Positions 55,569 through 64,000 of a stretch of DNA of 64,000 nt are shown in pieces (within the stretch, counting starts at the first letter, position 1; the number at the start of each line of letters is the position of its first letter). A program made the translations under genes and the position numbers. This DNA is from Evernia prunastri (Eukaryota; Ascomycota; Lecanoromycetes; Lecanorales; Parmeliaceae), in assembly GCA_003184365.1 (NCBI GenBank), contig NKYR01000162.1:1-64000 (forward strand), given 5' to 3'. The notes under the pieces were generated by a model. It searched no databases and was not told where the DNA came from. It was given only the letters and a program-made list of their open reading frames with translations.

Positions 55569-56234
55569 TCAACTCCGATTACTGCTCGTATTTCTTTTCC
55601 CACCGGACGCTTGCCCCAAGATCTTCCTCTTCAGGACCTCCGCCGCCCCAAGTGGCAGAGCCTGGTTGCTATACTGCGAGTACCCTGTGGAGTCACTCTC
55701 GGCATATTGGCACGTCTTTCTCTTCTTATTGCTGAAAGTCCCCAACAGGGAGGAAAGTAATCCAGTGTAGTCGGAGTTGGATGAGCCTGGTCGTTTGTGA
55801 TAATTCCCCGCGCCACCGAGACCGTGACGAACGAAGGCTCTTCGAGGGCGGTTCTGCGATTGTTGCGGGGGCGAAGGTAAGAATAGGTGCGCGGGCTTCA
55901 GAGAGGATTCTGAAGCGGTGGAAAATGAGGATGCCGTCATTTCGCTTGGAAAGATTGGGAAGTCTGGCTCGGGGGACGGCTGTCCTTGAGAAGGTGGAGC
56001 AACTTGGTGACTCGAATGCGACGGCCCTGGAGGAGTGGGCGGAGCTTGGGATTCCGGATGCAGTGGTTGGGCCGGTGGTGGAGGAGAGCCCTCTTGCGGG
56101 GTGGTGCGGTCGTTGGAGTCGGGAGGTACAGGTAAGGAGCTGTCTGGTGCGGGCGGAGGATCACGAGTTGAAGACGGGGGTTTGGAGAGGGGAGGGGCTG
56201 GAAAGAGGGAATATTTGGGCTTTTTCACGTCCAT
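55569..56234 (-). CDS. Hypothetical DUF3602-like disordered protein
   Basis: A single frame of 221 codons. The N-terminal 110 residues are extremely rich in proline and serine (PPPPAQPLHPESQAPPTPPG). The distinct part is RRAFVRHGLGGAGNYHKRPGSS at about residue 130, resembling the GRGGAGNxxR motif repeated in the fungal DUF3602 family, followed by a basic KKRKTCQY and C-terminal AAEVLKRKILGQ. A motif with one imperfect copy (GLGGAGNY for GRGGAGNY) makes family membership tentative. Function unknown. It overlaps no better minus or plus frame. Confidence 0.55.
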   Translation of the reverse strand: MDVKKPKYSLFPAPPLSKPPSSTRDPPPAPDSSLPVPPDSNDRTTPQEGSPPPPAQPLHPESQAPPTPPGPSHSSHQVAPPSQGQPSPEPDFPIFPSEMTASSFSTASESSLKPAHLFLPSPPQQSQNRPRRAFVRHGLGGAGNYHKRPGSSNSDYTGLLSSLLGTFSNKKRKTCQYAESDSTGYSQYSNQALPLGAAEVLKRKILGQASGGKRNTSSNRS

Positions 56235-58289
56235 AGTCGGAAGTTAGGAAAGGGATTGGGGAAAGGTCCCCTGCAGAAGGTCAAAGCATGGACCGAAAAG
56301 AGAGAGTGGAGCGCGTGGGTGGGAGATGCGAGAGGGAGAATGGGTAAAGCGAAAGAATAGGAAGATGCAAGTTGAAAAAGATGTGTTAATGCTGGGTGGA
56401 GCGGGTGGTGACACGAGACGAGTTGGGTTACGGAGTAGGTAGTTGAGTTGAGTAGGATGTTATGAGCAGAGAGCAAAGCGCAAGTTCATATTTCTTGATG
56501 CTCAGTCTTTTCGGGGGTTTTTTTTCGGTTTTTTTGGGCATGGGGTGGATTTTTAATAGCGTGGTCATTTCAAGTGATGCTTTGGATACTTGTATACAAT
56601 GATACTCTAGCTAATAATTAATTCGATATGCCTCAGCCACAAAAGGTAGGGAGAGGAGGGAGTAGAGTAGAGTAGAGTAGACCATGTACCGTATGTCTAA
56701 GGTATTTGCCTAAGGTAGGTACCTTAACTTTGAGGATTTTGGGACCAGGAGCAGCAAAAGGCTAAGGCCAACAAGTAACCAAAAAGACGCCAATTATCAT
56801 TATTATTCATTATTATTATGATGATGATGATGATGATTGTGAAGTTATTATTTATTGGTTGACCAATGGGAGGATATGTATGATTCATAGAAATTCCAAA
56901 GAGTCATGGTATATTTAAGTAAGGTACGTACACAATTACACAATTACACAAGGTAAGTAATAAGGTAGACCTTGTAGGTGTTATTATAATGCCAAAACAT
57001 GATTTCCCCAAGATTTCCCCAGGCTACAATACTTTATTCACGATTTAGGCGGGGATCCTTTGCGCCTTACATAATAATAATCGGAATAACCAGAGTAATC
57101 AGAATAGGTAGGTAATCATAACAAACAGCATTCGATTTATTTCTTCTTGGGTATTACAAGCACAGTAATTTAATCAAATGAGTGAAACGTTTAATATCTA
57201 AGGTAGGGTACACCGTACATCAGAATGGAGAGATTGATACTGAACCGTAGCTAGTGTGCTAGTAATACACTGTGAGAGGAGCGGCAGTACTGTAGCGGCC
57301 CGAGACATCATTTCCCCTGGGTCAGAGTTCAAAACAGATTAATAATACCCGTATTGAACTGATAAAACTCGCAAAGGTACTTTAGTGTTTGATACTATGT
57401 TAGGTACTTCCTGGAAAGAAGCCAAGAAGGAAGAGTATGGTACGGTAAGTAAGATACTCTACTTTAGAGCGAGTGACATGCTGTACGGAGTAAAGTAGGC
57501 TAGAATTCATTCTCGTGGCGCCCACATCGGATAAGTTGCGGCAAGCACCAGAAGCGCTGCGGGGTGCATGAAGTTAAAAGAATCTTACTTTAAAATACTG
57601 TACCTCCGTAATATTCACCACCGTCCACGCGTGACGGGGGCTCCAGGGCAAAAGGTCGTCCCCAATCCTCCCTAACATTTACCACCATTCTGTCCACTCC
57701 TACCGTGCTTCTTACCTCCTACGGTCGGTTCATCGACCAAGGTAAATGTAGGAGTAGGTAACTAGGGGAGCGGGTAGTTAGGTATCTGATACCAAACAGA
57801 AAACTATCTCCCTGCCTTCTCAGCCACACGAGTGGAATATCCCACTTCCTCATCCTCTTATAGTCAAGATTCATCTGTCGCTCACCCTACTTCCTGATAT
57901 TCCTTCCAAATGTACCTGAATACAAATCTTGCTCCGCTCTACACACCCTTCAAGCCATGCATCCTGGAGCGGAGTCATGACACCATGTACCGGCATATGC
58001 CCTGTAGACCTTCATCCGGATTTCCTGGTATCCATGCTAGAGCGAACCCGACTCCAATCTCCCACAACGCTTTCATCTCCTTTCTACCCGGGCAATCTGA
58101 GCAACCACCTGTACGCAGGTATCAATGCTCGACGGGACACCGAAAATAATAGGCCCTGCGTAGACCAAACCTAGCGCCATACGCTACTACTTCACTCAAT
58201 TTTTCCTGCTGATTTGCTGTAATTCAAACATCTCACAGTCCAGCGTACTGTTGCTTCCTTGATTGCACCTTTTCAAAGGCCATCCTCTG
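56235..58289. other. 2-kb gene-poor, AT-rich, repeat-rich intergenic region
   Basis: It contains T/G-rich stretches (56515-56545), AGTAGAGTAG repeats near 56660, (GAT)n at 56806-56836, duplicated ATTTCCCCA and AATTACACA units near 56930-57025, and several AGGTA motif clusters (56697-56730, 56920-56960, 57195-57215, 57370-57470, 57735-57785). Two overlapping 80-codon plus frames at 57910-58174 have no recognisable features. This is the most repeat-dense spacer in the window. Confidence 0.5.
56806..56836. repeat. (ATT)n/(GAT)n trinucleotide repeat
   Basis: An ATT run passes into five to six GAT units. Confidence 0.8.
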
Positions 58290-60401
58290 TTACTCCCGAT
58301 CTTTAACTCCTCTGACGAAAGCCAACAACCGCAGAGCGCCTGCAGGCGTAACTCCCTCACATCTTCTGGCCATACCCACACTCTCAGGTCTCGCAATCTC
58401 GAGCGCGCGCAGCTCCTCTGTGCTTAACCCATGGACTTTCGAATAGTCCAAGTCAGTTGGCAACCTTAGCTGCTCGTCTCTCTCCAAAACCTTGATTGCT
58501 GCTTTTTGCTGCTCGACGTAAGGGGCATACACACTTTCAATACCCACCCGAGTGCGAACCGTTCGAGAGTAATGCGCAATCTGAGGCACGTGAGGTACTA
58601 GAGAATCGACGGTAACCCCATTGAGGCGTAAGAGCTCAAAGGCTGAGCGTGATGCTGCGTTTTGATGGACTTGGAAACCCTTCGCGGTCCAGGCGGATGA
58701 GCTCATGCGAACGTTTTGAAGCACTGTCTGTAATTCCTGCATTTCAGTAGCGAGAGTAGAGAACTGCTCCCAGCGTTTGTCGCCAACGACTCCAGCAATT
58801 CGTCCTTTCGCAGTAAGGCGTAGATCAGCGTTATCGGCACGAGCACTCATTCGATACTCGCTCCGAGATGTGAACATACGGTAAGGTTCACTAACGCCTT
58901 TAGTAATTAGATCATCGATCATAATTCCAATGTAGCCATCGCCTCTGCCCATGGTCATTTGAGCCTTCCCCTGTGACGCGAGGCCAGCGTTGATACCCGC
59001 AATGATACCTTGAGAAGCTGCCTCTTCGTAGCCGGTAGTACCGTTGATTTGACCTGCCAAGTAAAGACCGGAGATCAACTTTGTCTCGAGGGTTGATCGG
59101 AGACTACGAGGATCAACATAGTCATATTCGACCCCGTAGCCTGGTTGCAACATCTTGACATTTTCAAGCCCCGTTATTGTGTGGAGCATTGCATCTTGTG
59201 CAGCCCGAGGTACCGTCATGGAGATACCATTGGGATATACAACATCAGTGTCAAATCCTTCGGGCTCGAGCCATATCTTGTGGCTGTCTCGGTCCCCGAA
59301 CCGAATGACTTTAGACTCAAGAGATGGGCAATACCGAGGTCCCTTGACGGTTTCTCGTATATGAATACTCTGGTCCAGGTTATCCTGAATGATCTGGTGA
59401 GTCGCTGCATTAGTCTGTGTTCCGTAACAGTGAAGCTGGTCTTGAGCGGTGACTGCATCACTGAGGTAAGAGAATGGTACAGGAGGGTCCTCGCCGGGCT
59501 GAATTTCCAGTCGCGAGAAGTCTATGGAGTTTTTGTCGAGTCGAGGGGGAGTGCCTGTCTTCAGTCTGCCCAACTTGAACCCTGCATCTCGCAAAGATTT
59601 GCTAAGCCCAAACGTAGCTGCCTCGCCCATGCGTCCACTGTGGTACACTTCCAAACCGACATGAATCTCCCCACCAAGGAAAGTGCCTGTCGTAATGACA
59701 ACTTTCTGGCAGTCGAGGACCACACCGGATTCGAGCCTAACGCCCACTATCCTCTGGCGAGAGCCGTTCGCAGCTGGTACAGTCACGATGTCCGCGACTT
59801 TCCCCTCCAAGACACCCAAACCCGGCGTAGCCAATACTTCCGCCTTCATCTCTGTCTTGTAAATCGCTCGATCGATTTGTGCCCTCGGTCCCCAGACAGC
59901 CGGACCCTTTTTTCTGTTCAGAATTCTGAAATGAATCCCTGCCTTGTCGACAATACGGCCGCATAGCCCATCCAAAGCATCGATTTCGCGTATCATCGTA
60001 CCCTTTCCGATTCCACCAAAAGAAGGATTGCAGGAGCAGACGCCCAAATTTGACACAGATGGAGTGACCAGGGCCGTACGTGCGCCTGATCGAGCTGCAG
60101 CGGCCGATGCTTCGGTTCCTGCATGACCACCTCCAATGACTACTACATCATATGTACTGAAGGGTTTCAGTAGCACGGTGCAAAGCGGTTTGGAGTTCAA
60201 GCGGATTATACTGCGTACCTGGTACTTTCGGTGATGGTGGCAAAGCCCCGTGCGGAGAACACGAGCATTGACCGCACACGGGGACTGTGGCCCCAGCGCA
60301 GGAGTGTCATTGGTCGCAAAGAAAGGACTCGTCGGAAAGTGGGTCAAATGGTTGAAGGAGCGAGATATGACTGCTATGGGAACTATAACGTACATATACA
60401 T
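58290..60401 (-). CDS. MTO1: Mitochondrial tRNA-modifying enzyme Mto1 (MnmG/GidA family)
   Basis: A single frame of 703 aa (yeast Mto1 is 669). With Mss1 it forms the carboxymethylaminomethyl group at wobble uridine of mitochondrial tRNAs. The FAD site is TYDVVVIGGGHAGTEASAAAARSG (about residues 83-106); GVCSCNPSFGGIGKGTMIREIDALDG carries the family cysteine; other marks are KKGPAVWGPRAQIDR, LKTGTPPRLDKNSIDF, PGYGVEYDYVDPRSL, LYLAGQINGTTGYEEAASQG and TSRSEYRMSARADNADLRLT. The first 80 residues act as a presequence plus linker. The first ATG at 60401 gives a hydrophobic N-terminus, so a later start is possible. The C-terminal helical domain ends in VTPAGALRLLAF. Confidence 0.95.
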   Translation of the reverse strand: MYMYVIVPIAVISRSFNHLTHFPTSPFFATNDTPALGPQSPCAVNARVLRTGLCHHHRKYQVRSIIRLNSKPLCTVLLKPFSTYDVVVIGGGHAGTEASAAAARSGARTALVTPSVSNLGVCSCNPSFGGIGKGTMIREIDALDGLCGRIVDKAGIHFRILNRKKGPAVWGPRAQIDRAIYKTEMKAEVLATPGLGVLEGKVADIVTVPAANGSRQRIVGVRLESGVVLDCQKVVITTGTFLGGEIHVGLEVYHSGRMGEAATFGLSKSLRDAGFKLGRLKTGTPPRLDKNSIDFSRLEIQPGEDPPVPFSYLSDAVTAQDQLHCYGTQTNAATHQIIQDNLDQSIHIRETVKGPRYCPSLESKVIRFGDRDSHKIWLEPEGFDTDVVYPNGISMTVPRAAQDAMLHTITGLENVKMLQPGYGVEYDYVDPRSLRSTLETKLISGLYLAGQINGTTGYEEAASQGIIAGINAGLASQGKAQMTMGRGDGYIGIMIDDLITKGVSEPYRMFTSRSEYRMSARADNADLRLTAKGRIAGVVGDKRWEQFSTLATEMQELQTVLQNVRMSSSAWTAKGFQVHQNAASRSAFELLRLNGVTVDSLVPHVPQIAHYSRTVRTRVGIESVYAPYVEQQKAAIKVLERDEQLRLPTDLDYSKVHGLSTEELRALEIARPESVGMARRCEGVTPAGALRLLAFVRGVKDRE

Positions 60402-60897
60402 TGACGATGAACCTGCTACCGCTAAGCCCGACTGGGCTTCCCCGTAATGAAAACAACTTGCCTGCTTCTATCAATAATTTCTGGAACCACTCAGCCTACT
60501 CTATCTACTCCAAAATTAATAAACATTACCTACCTTTTCCTACCTTTAGCGTTATCATAATCATAGCCTCCTTGACCGTATTCCAGAAGACTTTGCCTTA
60601 CAAATGAACTTCGCCAGGTCTATCACTCACCACTACGATTACAGAAAAGATCTAGACTCTGACTCAACACCATATAGAACGACAGGCCATTCGAAGAGGG
60701 ACAAGGCAATGATCGCGATGAGCAATTATGACACCTTCGCTTGTCTGTCCAAGGGACGTGCGCATGGTGCTGTCTGAAGAGGTTTTGCGAAATGGTCAAA
60801 AGAGCTGAACGAACGGAAACCAGCTGCGTCAATGATCATGTGCTTTGCATGTTTCATCCTTTGGAAATTTTGCACTGAGTCGAATACCGCTCCCATG
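60402..60897. other. Spacer between VPS45 3' end and MTO1 start
   Basis: About 500 bp on the same strand. ACATTACCTACCTTTTCCTACCTTT near 60520-60550 resembles the recurrent motif. No gene seen. Confidence 0.4.
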
Positions 60898-62892
60898 CTA
60901 CCTTCGACCCGCTTCCCTCCTCAGTCGCGCCGCTGCCGATGGAAGCCCTTCCTCTGGCCAGCTGGAGACAGCATCCTCAACCTCTTCCAGAAATGTTGTG
61001 CTATTGTGTATGCTTGTAGCACCAAGGACGACTCTCACACCAGGTGAACTAGCATTGACTTGTGCCACCATCTTGGCCTCTTCATATGTTGCACCTCCAA
61101 CGATAAAGACTACGATGTCTTGTGGTTTATCTCTTGTTGTTCCTCCGCCTTCGATGAAAGGATACTGCTGCTCTTTCAGCCGCGCTTTGATCAAATTTTG
61201 TAGTGTTGCTTCTAAGCGTGGAGAATGTTGGGTGTAAACATTTTCAACCCCTTTGAGCCCTTTAAACCTATCGCGAGCGCCAGAGAATATCGAGGAAGAT
61301 TCAAAAAGATCAGAGAAACCTCCAGCGGCGGGAGCCGCTTGAAGAGAGTGATGATACGCAAGCAATTTCGTTACCAAGTCCACTCGACGTGCGGGAACGT
61401 TGCCAGCAGCAGTGAGGAGATCTAGCAGCATCGGTAAAGCATTGGACGGATGCTTCTCGTACCGAAGGGAGTATAACGCTACAAGGCGAAGCTTGCTGTC
61501 GGCCGGAATCTGGGGTGACGAAACAAGCCGTTGTACACTCTGAGAAGTTGTCAGTGAAGGGTAAAACTTCGGCGGGAAAGACTTGATGGTCACCTTGACA
61601 TCGTTCGCGTGATTATCATTGCAAGCAAGGCTTTGCTCGAGCTCGCTCACATCCAACAAGCCATCAGCACCCACACGCCTGCTAAGCTCCCCAACCAAAG
61701 TCACATGTTTACTGACGTTACCAGACAACTTCCTGAATTCGGGAAAATCCTCAACGAATCTCTTCATATCCGCAATTGACTCAATCGCTGCATTGCTTTT
61801 CGTCTTCGACTGGTACTGTTCCACATACTCTTTGATGTTTCCACCGAGGTCACCAAAGTTGAGATACATGTTCTTCTTGAAAAAGGGGTCCTGGTCTTGC
61901 GAGAGTACAATTTCTTTGAGTTCTGGTCGGACATCCGGTACGTCACTCAAGTCAACTTTGCCGTGGTAAATTCCAAGTAGCTCGTGTACCATGGCTTGAT
62001 ATGTCCACTGGGTTAAGAGAGGGGTAATCGGGTCATCTCTTCGGTCCAGTATGAGCAATATTGAGGGGGTGTCTATTTTCCTAAAGTCGAAAAGTTGCTC
62101 TTCCTGGGTTATCTGATATCTTACTTCTGTGGCAAGTTTCTTTGCCATCAAGCTATTTTTCTCGTACCGTACCAACGGCTTCTTCTTCAACGATAATACA
62201 AGGGCTATCACTCCTTCAGTACATCTTTGAAGTGAATCTGGACTCCAAATATCAGGACTATTGCCCCAGAGGCGCTGCTTTGGAAAACCGAGATCGAGAT
62301 TGAGTAGATCGGTATTCACGACGATGTAGTCGGCGAAGTACTCTTGAATAGCCCTGACTACTTCATTGTTGTCTGCTTCGGCTAGTCTCTCCAAAGAAGA
62401 TTTGCGAATGACGTTGCTGAAATCTGTAGAAGATTATTAGAATCCAGGGAGACTTACTCTGAAATCTATATCCTCACATATTGCATATTCACTGTATTTT
62501 GGATCCCGAAACTCTTCGATGAGGTGTTGTATTGAGTCCGGCGAAGGCCGAACAAAACATATGCAGCGCAGATGGCGCATCTTCTCTCGAGAGACGTTAT
62601 CAAGGCGACTGTACGGACCTATTAGCGCGAGAGTTCTTGACAATTGCTCGTTTGACTTACTCGACGAGATATACTTCGTGGTTGAGCAGTGCGGATTGGG
62701 TTATGGCGGTGGAGACAATGGACACCTGTACGGATGTCAGCCCAAACCCGTCGCATCTCCATAACCCTAGACTCGCACTGTCTCACTATCGAGCAGGAGA
62801 ATCTTCATCTTGGCGGATGAAGATGCCACAGCGGTATCGCCAGCTGAGACCATCTTGGAAATATAACCTGAGACTGCTGAGACCACGTCCAT
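60898..62892 (-). CDS. VPS45: Sec1/Munc18-family vacuolar sorting protein Vps45
   Basis: Exons on minus: 62892..62779, 62725..62661, 62608..62478, 62423..60898; 611 aa (yeast 577). Vps45 binds the syntaxin Tlg2 to drive Golgi-endosome fusion. Marks: MDVVSAVSGYISKMVSAGDTA start, KMKILLLDSET joined to VSIVSTAITQSALLNHEVYLV, REKMRHLRCICFVRPSPDSI, YAIYFSNVIRKSSLERLAEAD formed by intron 3, LLILDRRDDPITPLLTQWTYQAMVHELLG, and the C-terminal DIVVFIVGGATYEEAKMVAQVN. Intron 1 (53 nt) uses GTGCGA with a GCTGAC branch; intron 3 uses GTGAGG rather than a GTAAGT 24 nt downstream, because only this choice gives the family sequence. An alanine-rich arginine-ended tail extends the usual C-terminus. Confidence 0.94.
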
Positions 62893-63436
62893 GATTGCAA
62901 GGGATGGCGAAAGATACGAGAGGGTGGTTTCGTCGATTCCGATTCATCGGACCCTTTGCCTTGAATTAGAGTATGTGTCCACTTCACTAGGAACTTGCAG
63001 TATTTCGATTGCTGCGATGAAGTCGTTGCTTGGGGAGGAGGGTTAATGCGTGAATCAAGTAGTTAAGAAATAAGGCCGCCCGGGGCCCTGGGGCCCAACA
63101 AAAATATAAGGTAGGGGGTAAGGTAGCCCGGGTACCGGGTAAGGTGCCTAAGGTAGGAAAGTGGGTTAGTTAGCAAGCGCCAAGGCTCGGCGCGTCAGTT
63201 TCAATTACGGTATTGACCATACTCATAGGTACAGTACTCTGTGTACTACTCCTACTCTAGATTGCTTCTGGGACTGCATCGATCCAATATTCATCATGGA
63301 CTCATGAAACTCACGAAGCTCGATACTCTAATGCTCATTTATCCATGTCCGACATTGGAACAAGCACGCTTCTGATTGTATCTACAAATCTATTCTATCT
63401 GATCTATAGAGTATCTCCTTTCTGCGCTTGCCCAAA
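62893..63436. promoter_or_regulatory. Divergent promoter VPS45/ALE1 with AGGTA cluster
   Basis: A 544-bp head-to-head spacer. At 63105-63165 AAGGTAGG, AAGGTAGC, CCCGGGTACCGGG, AAGGTGCC and AAGGTAGG occur within 60 bp. A GC-rich palindrome (GGCCGCCCGGGGCCCTGGGGCC) is just upstream. No gene seen. Confidence 0.5.
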
Positions 63437-64000
63437 ATGTTGCCGTACATCAACATTCGTGAGCTGCACCATCGTCCCACTCTTTTACACATATAGTAGG
63501 CTAAGGAAAAGGACAGCCTTCCAATATGCTAGCTCTGCTACGGGAGCTTCAGTTGATGAACGTGAGAAAATCGCCCTATGCTGCCTTCGCATCATCACAG
63601 TGTCTAAATTAGATCGTGGCAGTGAAGCTCATCGTCTCCTTCCTCCTCTCCTACCCGCTTGCCGGAGTCCTCAAGCGTATACCAGATGCAAAACCCTACC
63701 AGAAGAACCTCTTCATCATCCTGTACGTCAGATCGCCTAGTCATCCTCATACTTTCTGATTCGTGACCAGGGTCTCGCTATTCTACCTAGTTGGGCTGTT
63801 CGACCTCTGGTCCGGCATCCGCACCCTATTCATAAGTTCAGCTGGTGCATACCTTATTGCTTCCTACGTGGACGATCCTTTCATGCCATGGATAGGATTT
63901 GTATTCCTCATGGGCCACATGTCTCTCAATCATATTCATCGTCAATCCGCCAATGTGACTGGCAAAGTTGACATCACTGGTGCGTTTGCGAGAAAAACAC
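63437..64000 (+). CDS. ALE1: MBOAT lysophospholipid acyltransferase Ale1/Lpt1, 5' part
   Basis: Exons 63437..63458, 63517..63561, 63623..63722, 63771..63979, then a GTGCGT donor; the rest lies beyond the right edge. The predicted start is MLPYINIPFQYASSATGASVDE, then LKLIVSFLLSYPLAGVLKRIPDAKPYQKNLFIIL, SLFYLVGLFDLWSGIRTLFISS and MGHMSLNHIHRQSANVTGKVDITG. This is the N-terminal membrane region of the Ale1/LPCAT (MBOAT) family of the ER, which re-acylates lysophospholipids. The first two coding exons are only 22 and 45 nt, each bounded by good splice signals, and both are needed to reproduce the conserved N-terminus. The catalytic histidine region is not in the window. Confidence 0.85.

Noticed and set aside
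57910..58174. Two overlapping 80-codon plus frames as small genes.
   Set aside because: They overlap in different frames, have ordinary composition and show no signal peptide, domain or convincing splice signals.
59145..59966. A 273-codon plus-strand frame opposite MTO1.
   Set aside because: It lies antisense to a strongly conserved coding region and has no recognisable domain.
60160..60230. A possible intron near the MTO1 N-terminus (donor GTACGC, acceptor TTCAG).
   Set aside because: Removing it shifts the frame before the FAD-binding motif, whereas the unspliced frame is open and continuous.

Overview
The window is nuclear chromosomal DNA of a filamentous ascomycete (Pezizomycotina). Genes carry many short introns (about 45-175 nt) with GTAAGT/GTATGT-like donors, CTAAC/CTGAC branch sites and CAG/TAG acceptors. 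Genes lie on both strands without operons. Several products belong to families largely confined to filamentous fungi (2EXR, DUF7918, GH93, purine nucleoside permease, DUF3602-like). A helotialean or other leotiomycete source is a guess from overall feel, not proven. I rebuilt the intron-containing genes by hand from splice signals, frame continuity and family motifs; no transcript data were available.

Layout from left to right. 1-7.1 kb: an edge-truncated AT-hook-like frame, a secreted purine nucleoside permease (-), a 2EXR-type protein (+) and a zinc-less MDR oxidoreductase (+). 7.3-12.4 kb: divergent VPS68/UPF0220 (-) and PET127 (+). 12.4-20 kb: a doubtful frame, a long PH-plus-LRR protein (+) and a SUR1/CSH1-type mannosyltransferase (+). 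20.8-26.6 kb: an RCF3-like respiratory factor (-), a 263-bp MITE-like element, a second 2EXR protein (+), HIS3 (+), a small serine palmitoyltransferase subunit (-) and a mitochondrial GGQ release-factor-like protein (+). 26.6-29.5 kb holds no convincing gene. 29.5-31.1 kb: a secreted GH93 enzyme (-). 32.6-41.4 kb: divergent CSE1 (-) and TSC2/tuberin (+). 42-43.3 kb: a DUF7918 protein (+). 43.8-54.4 kb: divergent SEC16 (-, with an apparent frameshift) and NEO1 (+). 54.7-56.2 kb: tRNA-Gly(CCC), a small cupin (+) and a DUF3602-like protein (-). 58.3-62.9 kb: MTO1 (-) and VPS45 (-). 63.4-64 kb: the 5' part of an ALE1/LPT1 acyltransferase (+), cut by the right edge.

Functionally the window is rich in membrane traffic and lipid genes (VPS68, SUR1/CSH1-like, SPT small subunit, SEC16, NEO1, VPS45, ALE1) and in nuclear genes for mitochondrial function (PET127, RCF3-like, GGQ factor, MTO1). 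Fungi do not organise these as operons, so the grouping may be chance. No CRISPR array, secondary-metabolite cluster or clearly new multi-gene system is visible. The items most worth follow-up are the SEC16 frameshift, the MITE-like element, the intergenic AGGTA/AGGTACCT motif clusters, the RCF3-like gene and the PH-LRR protein.
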